DNA of 64,000 bases from Sycobia sp. Sy_11 (taxonomy: Eukaryota; Arthropoda; Insecta; Hymenoptera; Epichrysomallidae): assembly GCA_018907035.1 (NCBI GenBank), contig JACCIC010000001.1, positions 4,756,001-4,820,000 of the forward strand, read 5' to 3'. A model generated the notes under the pieces. That model ran no database searches and was not told where the DNA came from. It worked only from the letters and a program-made list of their open reading frames with translations. Each line of letters opens with the position of its first letter. The first letter of the stretch is position 1. Shown here piece by piece: positions 33,413 to 64,000 of this stretch. Position numbers and translations under genes: made by a program.

Positions 33413-36400
33413 GAAGTTTCAAGTATTTTTCTATTGAATATTTTTTCTTCAAGTTTTCAACAATTAAAATTTAATAAAAAATATTATGTCTTTCTATTTG
33501 TCTCTCTGTATCGATCTTATTTCCGAGGAAGTGACTGGGTTCCTTCAGCAGCGACCGTACATGCCTCATTGCTATTTTTTAACATCTATAATACATATGA
33601 AAGACGAGGGAATAGGCTTATTAGCCCAAAGCGGAGGTAAATACATTTTTATAAGAAAAGCTATTTACCACCACGACAAATGTTTGAATCAGAGTCTCCT
33701 ACAATCATATGTTAAGAATTCTTTGCTTAATTCTAAAATTTAAGATTTAAGCAATAAGGAAAATTCCCGAGCTATAATGGTAAATCGTTGGCTCAAAATA
33801 TCTTTTAGAAAAATTTTATTATTGTAGCATAGATTTTTATCTGAATGTTGCATTGGTTAAAGGGATAGAGAATAGACATATAACATACATTGCATAGATC
33901 TAAAAAATTTTAAGATATTTAAATTAATTTAAGATTTAAATTTTAAGATATTATTGTAACATTATTAACTTCAGTGGACCCATGGCTCGAAGTCAGCGTG
34001 GGGGGTTCGTTCGGAAAATTATTGTAACCTTAACTACTTTCAAAATTCGCGCTATAATGAGTAACACCAAATGAAAGGTGCTAAATAATAAGCACGTATT
34101 TCCTGCATAATGAAAATAAAAGTACAGATGTACGATAAGGCTTTAGCCATAAAACGTTTACATATAGTAAGAGTATCGATATCAAAAGCCAGGAGAGATA
34201 ATAGAATATCATTCCGCACTCTTCTGGTAAATCCACGGTTCCAAATACTATCTCATTTCATAAATAAAACATTTTAATTACGAACAATTATGATTATTAC
34301 ATGAATATTACACTTCTGTATAATATTGTTTATTATTAATATTTTTATTATTGTTAATCATCTAACTTTTTTAACATTTACTATTACACATTAAACGTAA
34401 ACGGAAAACGTTCTCAAATGAGCAAATATAATATATTGACTCATGGTTGCCGAGACCTGAGAGGAGACGTGAGAGACCTTTTACGTCAAAAATCCGATTT
34501 GACACACTATTTCTTCTTCTTTCTCTTTTATACTAAATGAGAACAAAAGATTTCTGAAACTAATTGGAATTAATTAGCTCCGATAGTGAAAAATTCTGAC
34601 AAATGCAGAATCTTTTGTTAGAATTACTGAAAAGACTTAAATAAAGCATAGAACGAACTTTGTATCAAAAGTTGAAAATTTGCCAAAAAAATTAGATGAA
34701 AAGAGAAAAAATATTCACGCCATATTAAGACGTATAATATTAAAATATATAGATGCCTATACAAGAAAAATTCATTCAAATCAAATGTTATGATAAAGTA
34801 TATCAATCCTTATCAATATGTTAAAGAAGTATGGATATGCATATGAAATAGCCTCATGTTACATCAGAGAAAAAGACAGGAAATTATAAATTTTCTTCTT
34901 ATCCAAGATATGTATATAGATGAATAAGAAAAAAATAGTATTTCGAAGCTTACCTAAGCTTGCTTACCTTTATGCTTGAATTAAAAATAAATCTTATATG
35001 AAATGATAGTATTGTGACAGTATTGTGATAGTATTGTGACATAGAAACATCTGTTGTTTCTCAACGTTTTCTAGAAAAGAAAGACTAAAAAATCACAAAA
35101 AATATTGTAAGAATATGAAAGATTATTGAAAAAATTTATTAAACTCATCGATCAAAATTATGAAGTACCAAAATTATAAAAAGAGTGAAAAAGTTCCTTT
35201 TTTGAAAATGTTGCTGTTAATTTTTCATAATCTTTATTATAATAATTATTTTAATTTAATAGATACCATGATTTTTTGATTGACAAAATATCAAATTACG
35301 CTGACATCTATTAACAAGGAAGTCTACCTTAACGCGTAAGTTAGCGAAGGATATTTATCATCAACAAGCGATAATCATCGCATTATATGTATTCTTTTTC
35401 AATCTGTGTCATTATCTAATTTTACCTCTTAAGTCTCTCCATGTCATTAATACCAGATGTAGAAAGGTATTATGGAAAAATAGTTTGCAGTTGAAAAATA
35501 AGTATTTTTATTCAAATAATCGATTGAATTGTTTGTACCAAAAATAAAAGGTCAAACAAAACAAGATCAGAACTATCAGAATCATACAGTCAATTAAACT
35601 TGACGAATTCACGTTTAATTCTATTCTATTCTATTGTACTTCATCCAAATACTTTTAAATCAAAACAGCAGTTGAAATTCTATTTAAATACCAGAAAGAA
35701 TTTTTCAAACTAAAGTTGCACTTACAGGTCATTGAATAAATGAGATAAATATAAAATGTATATTACTTATATGTTTTCTCTTATATTTATCTTATATACA
35801 CCTTCGCTTACTAGAAACTTGACCTTATCCTGAACGTAAAATAATTATTATTATTTTATAGAATCTTGTTACATTTACTAAATTCTACAGTTTCAAAATG
35901 ATCGTACTTTATGTTTACGTAGAAAATTAAAATGATCTATACCTATGAAATATATTCCAACTAATTGAACATAGAACATTATGTAAGCAGAAAATAATCT
36001 AGTGATTCGAATTAAGAAAATGAATGAAAACAGCAATATTTCTTATTCGATTAAGTCAGATAGATAAATTATATCGATTTAGTTAATAATAGTTAAATAT
36101 ATTATAGTTAAACTATTATAGTTAAATATATATTTTATTATAAGTTATTAGTTAAATTCTTTAAAATGACCAAGAATAGAGCAAAATTTTAACGAAATAT
36201 CAATAAAATTCCTATATTTTTCTAATTGTATTCTAAAAATAATCCCTTTTAACACTTCACAGTAGATTTTTAGTTTACCTAAACAAATCTTTAAACAGAC
36301 ACACATCGATAGTATTTTTAATCAACATTATTAAAAATTATCTTTTAAATAACATTTTTTTCCTGTCTTCAAAATACAATTATTGATACAATTAAACATT

Positions 36401-37029
36401 TTCCTTGTATCCCTATTCTTAACATTATAACATATAAGGTTTATTAGAAAATTAAGGAAAGAATTTAGCTGAGTTGATAAACATCCAATAATTCATAAAA
36501 TATCGAATAGAAAAATAAATTCAGTAACTTTTTTGTTACCTTACACTTATGTATAAAATCGAATACAATCGTAAATCTCTTTCATGAAGAATGAAGATTA
36601 TAATACACACAGTAAAGTTAAACAAGAGAAAGAGCTTAAGAAACTTTTAGAAAATCATCTGTTTCAGTTTTCTCAATCTTCCAAGAAAGTTCAACTTACG
36701 CTAGACGGAATATCGACTCCTAGGCAGCATGATCTTTAAACACAGAAGTTAAAAATAAGAATATCCCATGAATAAAAATTCACGATAGCAACCCACAAAA
36801 TAACGATGATTTTACTTCCAATAGTCTATCGAACATCTGTCCAGCTGACTCGGCCAATTATTTAGAGTGGAGCTAATAGACCTGTCTACCAACTTTACTG
36901 AATTAAATCTTAATACAATATATAGCCAACCAGTTAAAAGTGAATCGCTCAAAATTCATCTATGTCCTTGAAGAATGTAATAAAATTCGCCCTAAATTTG
37001 ATAGGCTAAATATACCTGTAATTCAATTC

Positions 37030-38540
37030 TGCGAACATTGTACCTGTTACGGTCTGAGCTGATATTTATAATTTTATAATTTTTAATAATTAAGTGAAGT
37101 TTATATTAGCGAAGTATTTATTAGTTTTAAGATTAGTTTTATTATAACATGAGGTTTAACGACTTCCTCGTCAATTACTCTATATAGATGTAATATTAGT
37201 TCGTTATTAATTTCATAAGCGTGCGTATTATCGAGTAAGATTTATGTAAACAAGACTTGGCTAATAACTTCTAAAATAGGTTTCATTGATAAAATAGTTT
37301 TATTATATAATATAATTTTATTTATAATCTGTTTAATTGGTTTATCTATTTGGTTTAATATTATACTTCTGCGAATTATTTTTAGATTAGTTTTGGAACA
37401 TTTCAAAACGTTTTTATTACACGCCTCTTTAGATTTAAAAAGAAAATTAAGGAAAGTATTAAACAAAATGAGCGATAATAGTTCGTTAAACATATAGTAC
37501 CATTGAAACCGTCCAAAATTATTCGGACGCAATAAAAGTAATAATATAATATAATAATAATTAATATAGCGTTAGTCATTCTGAAAAGGAAATAATATAC
37601 GTTGTATAAGGGTTTCGTTGGATGTAGCTGTAGTTCAAGTAGATGTAAGGAAATGCGACTAATGTTACTCCGTCTGTTTATGTTTGCGAGCAGTGTCACA
37701 GCTATTAAAATTCGAACATAATAGTTTGATTATATGATCTCAGCGCTCGAAATCAGAAAGAAAATCTGATAAGCGATTAACTCGGACAAGCCGCTATGCG
37801 TGGCAAGTTCTAGTAAGATGTTGAAATAAAATATTTTGTTGTAAAATTTGTGTAAAACAAAGACAAAAGAAGAAAGATTCGAGTGAAATTAAATTATTAA
37901 ATGATATAATTTGAATGAATGTATAAAAATGATGGAATGTCGATGCACTGCACAACGCGAGTGAACTAACGTTATAGGCCGAACTTTGTGTACAAAGGCA
38001 CATGCTTGATCCGTGCTGTGACGGGAAAACCGAACATTTTACCTTAAAATGGCTTATATACGGTGATACAAATAAGCTATTCGAATACTTGCTGTTGGAA
38101 AAATGTTGAGGATTTCAAAAGAGGTAAAGGGTTATGCTTCCTAAAAGCAGTGATCCGTGCTGTGACGGTAAATTCTGATATTTTCCTTAAAAGAAGCCTT
38201 TCTACAGACTTATGTTGAAATAGGTCGTATTCTGACTTTCGGAAAATATCGAGAATTTCGAAATCAGGGGACGTGTATGGTTTGCCACCTTGGGCTCACC
38301 GACCGTCCGGCTGTGCGATGAGTTTGGGCTGCGATTGGTGCCAGTGGGGCTTATCGCCCGAACTGAGCCGTGCGTTACGTCTATAAAACAACGCTAAGAG
38401 AGCGTGCGACATATATTCTTTCCTGGTCTTTGCTAAGGTTAATATACTATGTAAATTTTTATTATTAATTATTAAAAGTAATTCAGTAATTAAAAATAAT
38501 TTTTTATTTTGTTTCATCTTTAATTGTTTATAAAACATCC
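37030..38540 (+). other. possible LTR or leader of a decayed retroelement
   Basis: This block precedes the Gag-like remnant and contains a promoter-like stretch (gttacgtctataaaacaacg at about 38373) after a GC-rich segment, plus a direct repeat gatccgtgctgtgacgg at about 38010 and 38150. No second LTR copy was found in the window, so the LTR identity is a guess from position and content. Confidence 0.3.
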
Positions 38541-38559
38541 CAGCATTTATTCAAGTATA

Positions 38560-39250
38560 GTACCAAATTAAAAAGAATGAAGTAGTCGAAGTAGATTGCA
38601 CAACATTATTAAGAAACAAGCTTAACGGAGAAGTTAGATAAGCTGTATTTGAAAATATGATAATACATCTTGAAGTAAGCAATTAACTCCAGATGGAATA
38701 TGAATACGTGATCCACCTGGTGAACTTTTGTAAATAGAATAAGAGATCTTAACTCTCAAATCTACGAGGCCGAGCGATTAGAAACCAAAGCAGAAATCAC
38801 ACGTGCATTTAAACAAAGCCTTGAGAAGGCAGCGATTGCAAGTTTTTAAATAGACTTAAAACAGAAAATAGAAAAGCGACTAAGCGAAATAGAAATAATC
38901 GCTGACATAGTAAAACAGGCTATCGTCGCCGAAAAATTTCTGGAGGATCGACAAACTCTGGAGCGGCATATCAGAATAAATGCAAATAAGACATTTTTAC
39001 AAGCCTGTGAAGTAGGAGGAATAGAATCCGTCGATAAAATGCTCTGCAGTTAAAAATGTGCCGTCAAACAGCTAAAACCACGTAGTCTCAGACTTATCGA
39101 ATCTGCAATTGAAAAGACCATACTGCTACTCATCGCTAATTTCGCGTTATATGTTAATTACTGAATAAAACAGGATACTCTGGTCCCAACTGTAGATATG
39201 AAAAATGACCATCCGAACGTAACAAAAATAAAAATACAAGGAAAATAAAA
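38560..39250 (+). pseudogene. retroelement Gag-like remnant (Ty3/gypsy, errantivirus type)
   Basis: A frame from about 38741 shows a charged helical region, IYEAERLETKAEITRAFKQS, then LEKAAIASF, an in-frame TAA, then KQKIEKRLSEIEIIADIVKQ and AIVAEKFLEDRQTLE. This ordering (an 'AIxxFxxxLKxxIExRL' segment followed by 'VKxAIxxEKxLxxR') resembles the Gag of insect Ty3/gypsy and errantivirus-like elements. Several stops; no protease or pol follows. Assignment is from motif resemblance only. Confidence 0.5.
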
Positions 39251-41282
39251 TGTACCTTTAAAAATATATCTCAAATGGAAAAAATATAAAAACAATTGTG
39301 AAATGTATTCGCATCAAGTATGTAACATCAATTCGAATGTGAATACATAAAAACCATTTTAAATTAGGAAATTCTAAAAAAGATTTTCTCATAATAACCT
39401 CGTTCGATACCATTAGATCCCGGTAACTGGGGATCAGAACCCGGTTGAAAAGAACATAGGTTTACTTGGTAAACACAAAATAAAAGAGTACGTCAAGTTT
39501 AGTATAAAGCAAAAATCTATTCATTTTCGTTATATCTGATTTACCATGGAGGAATCGGATATGGCGCTCAGGAAAGCTATATAAAAGAATAAACAAAGAA
39601 AATATTTTTTTTTATTACTTTATTCACTGACGTCATCAATATCAGTGGGTAAAAAGTCCAAAGTAAACGGGCTGTTGTAATTGTAGACTTTTTACGTTCG
39701 GAAACGCGCCTGGTCAAGAGTCACACCATGTAGAAAGCATGTAATGAAAACGAATGTGTGTAGGAAGCATGGTCTAATTATTGGATCTTTTCCTACAAAG
39801 CTGAGAATTAGAATCATCTTGCATTTTATTATATTTACATCGATATTATTATTTTATTTATACTAAGAAAATACGATTATTGTGAATTAAAATTATGATA
39901 CTAATGTTTAAGTATAGTATTATTATATTGTAAAATACTAACATTTATTAGAAATAAACAAGCTAAAATTTATTAAATATAACTAATATTATAATCACCT
40001 TCATAAGTTACGTTATATTTCACGAAAGTTACCATTATTATAACATATAATAGGCAAAATAAAACAACTCTATAGAATTTTAAGATCCGTGGAAAGTTAA
40101 GAGAACGAGGAATAGAGAATAACGATCTCTGGAGAGTAAAGCGAATTAGGACCGATCCCTCACGAACCAACGGGGAGCCTTAGTTTAGGCTTCAAAATCA
40201 TAAAACTTAATTGTAAAATCGGCGATCCACTGAGTCTTACACGTATATAAAGCGATTTTTTGACGCGAAAACATACACACACACGAACCTGGACTCCATG
40301 AATACAACAAAACAGTAAAAGATTAAACTTTTAGTCTATTATTTTCTTGTCATTCTCTCTTACAAGGAGTGTGTCCCCTCCATTAATGTTAAATTATTGA
40401 GCCAAGCCGACAATAGGTAGTTTCTGTGTTGGGAGAAGTTACCAACTATGGAAGGGAGCTTAGAGTCAGTTTCAACCCTGACCGTGACGTTTGTATTACA
40501 TAATTAAATACTCGGAATTTTACGTTCTCTAGAGTGCATTTGTCTGGTTTTACTTTATTAGCTTCCATTTTGAACCTAACGTAAATGATCGTAATAAAAT
40601 CTCTAGCTCTACTGACTTGTGCAAAATTTTTTCATGTACATGATAATAATTAACAATCATTTAAGTTTTTTCAGTTCATTATTCCGCTGTTATTTGATGC
40701 AAACTATTCAGCTATTGGTAAACACAATATTGAAAAATTAAAATTTTTTAAAACTCCAAATGAACTATCATGTTGTTCTAAAACTGACAAGAAACTAATA
40801 TAATTCTTAATTCTTTTCTGTTATACTATTAGTTGATCCGAGTTCTATTCAACATTATGTCGAAATTTTTGGACTTATTTTATAAACAATCTACCAAGTT
40901 TGCCGATGACAAAAAAGCTGCATAGAATTTCATTATGTTTACAATCTTAGAAAAGAAATTTAAATCTTTTAAAACAATTAAATAGATGTAAATAATTATA
41001 ATTACATGTCAATAAATTATGTTATTAAAGTAAAAAATGAGTATTTGAAAATATGAAAAAATATGAAAGCAAACAATAACTTTCAGAAATGATACAGTGA
41101 AATATAGCAATGATACAAAAATGATTTTCATTTACTAGTTCTAAATACGTTATTAATAAAAAGTTTTATAATTGTAAATTACGAATAGTAATATTTATAC
41201 TATATTGTATTTACACCAAATCTTGTATAGAATGAGATCTGCTTCTATAAAGCTTTGTCTATACGTTAAAATTTCTATTTTT
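39251..41282. other. intergenic, downstream of spaetzle
   Basis: AT-rich with a few GC-richer patches (39700-39760, 40380-40500). No domain, no RNA gene and no clear polyadenylation signal for spaetzle could be fixed. Confidence 0.4.
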
Positions 41283-63321
<22,039 letters not shown>

Positions 63322-63399
63322 TTTCTCTTCTTTTTTTTGACGGTGCTTCACTTATTGTGCTCCAAACGTAACTATAGGTATATATTTAGCACCGAAAAA

Positions 63400-64000
63400 A
63401 ACGGAGGAAAAGAAGAACCAGTCGCCACCTCCTCTCGCGCGTCCCGTCGTTCACCGTTCGCCTCCTTGAACCTCTCTCTCCTTCGCATCGGCATTAGTAG
63501 CGATCGAGCCGCTGCGCGCGTACATTTTTCTCGTCCGCGACGGGCCGCCGAGCCTTGCTATAATATTACAATCGCACTGAACTTTGGAGCGCGCTTTAGC
63601 CGGAAAACGGAGAGTCCTCCCGGACATTTGCACGGCTGTAATTATTATTATTATTGTTGCAGCGTCGACGCGAGCTGCCTATTTTATATATAGACGTAAG
63701 CGCGCGCTGTGGGACCGACGCGGCGAGGGAAACCGGCACTATTATATCAGCATATAATGACGTATCGCGCGTCCGCGTTATATATTGTAAACGGAGAAGT
63801 CGGGAGAACCAGTCGGTCGGGCGGACGTCTGAGCACTGGAAAAAATATAGCTACAACAGTGCCATGCCGCCCGCGACGCGCAGCACAGCCTCTCGCCGCG
63901 CCTCCGTCGCTACGCGCGGGCGGTTATCTTTTTATAACGTCGTTAATATATAGATCGGATGCGAGATCAGATGCACGCGTCTCGGCCAATCAGGTCCAAA
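63400..64000 (-). promoter_or_regulatory. spz: CpG-rich region upstream of spz
   Basis: GC content jumps from about 28 percent to well over 50 percent with many CG dinucleotides (for example gacgcggcgagg, cgcgcgctgtgg, cgacgcgcagc). It begins about 80 bp upstream of the spz ATG and probably covers the 5' UTR and promoter. A ccaat box (cggccaatcagg) is at about 63983-63994. Plus-strand open frames here are likely by-products of the composition. It could also be the start of a divergent gene to the right. Confidence 0.5.

Larger units (their letters stand above)
29927..37030. other. intergenic between spaetzle and SPH-B
   Basis: AT-rich. Microsatellites at 31986-32023 and 33366-33411, and a three-fold agtattgtgac repeat at about 35008-35040. 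All open frames are short and biased to AT-rich codons; none shows a domain. Confidence 0.45.

Noticed and set aside
63337..63953. Two plus-strand frames (118 and 99 codons) and one minus-strand frame in the CpG-rich end
   Set aside because: Arg/Ser-rich translations typical of CpG-rich non-coding DNA; more likely 5' UTR and promoter.

Overview
The window is eukaryotic nuclear DNA from an insect. It is very AT-rich, with genes split by long introns, numerous (AT)n and (CT)n microsatellites, and a mixed load of mariner, BEL/Pao, I-clade, hAT, SINE and fold-back repeats. The two gene families present (a Spaetzle-type cytokine and chymotrypsin-fold serine protease homologues), together with the low GC and the short CpG-rich stretch at a promoter, suggest a hymenopteran (ant, bee or wasp). 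That placement is an inference from composition and gene content, not a species identification.

Three host genes can be assembled by hand from exons and splice signals, all on the minus strand. (1) Bases 3381-12414 hold a four-exon serine protease homologue (SPH-A, 301 aa). (2) Bases 15750-29848 hold a paralogue with the same intron phases (SPH-B, 297 aa). In both, the catalytic histidine is arginine and the catalytic serine is gone (Val or Leu), while the aspartate is kept; neither has an Arg/Lys activation site. They are therefore expected to be secreted pseudoproteases. (3) Bases 41283-63321 hold a six-exon spaetzle (Toll ligand) gene of 218 aa. It has a signal-peptide exon, a 22-nt microexon, a prodomain exon, a 63-nt in-frame exon carrying the predicted processing site, and two exons encoding the cystine knot. 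No ORF longer than about 170 codons covers any of these genes, because the exons are short.

Most of the rest is mobile DNA in introns. SPH-A introns hold two copies of a fold-back/minisatellite element, two tRNA-derived SINEs and a mariner fragment. The 8.7-kb last intron of SPH-B holds a decayed I-clade non-LTR element with an exact 12-bp target duplication, and a deleted mariner. The 13.5-kb second intron of spaetzle holds a decayed mariner. Two bases beyond it lies a full-length BEL/Pao LTR retrotransposon (46818-55040) with a 1743-codon intact gag-pol, LTRs that differ at only 2 of 1159 positions, and a 5-bp target duplication, so it is a very recent insertion. Spaetzle intron 1 holds a long inverted-repeat element and a hAT transposase remnant. 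The left edge carries a Ty3/gypsy RNase H remnant, and the intergenic space near 38.6-39.3 kb a Gag-like remnant. The right edge (about 63.4-64.0 kb) is GC/CpG-rich and lies immediately upstream of the spaetzle start codon.

Functionally, the host part reads as a small extracellular-immunity neighbourhood: two catalytically dead clip-less SPHs next to a Toll ligand. Only the linkage is visible here; a working connection between them is speculation.
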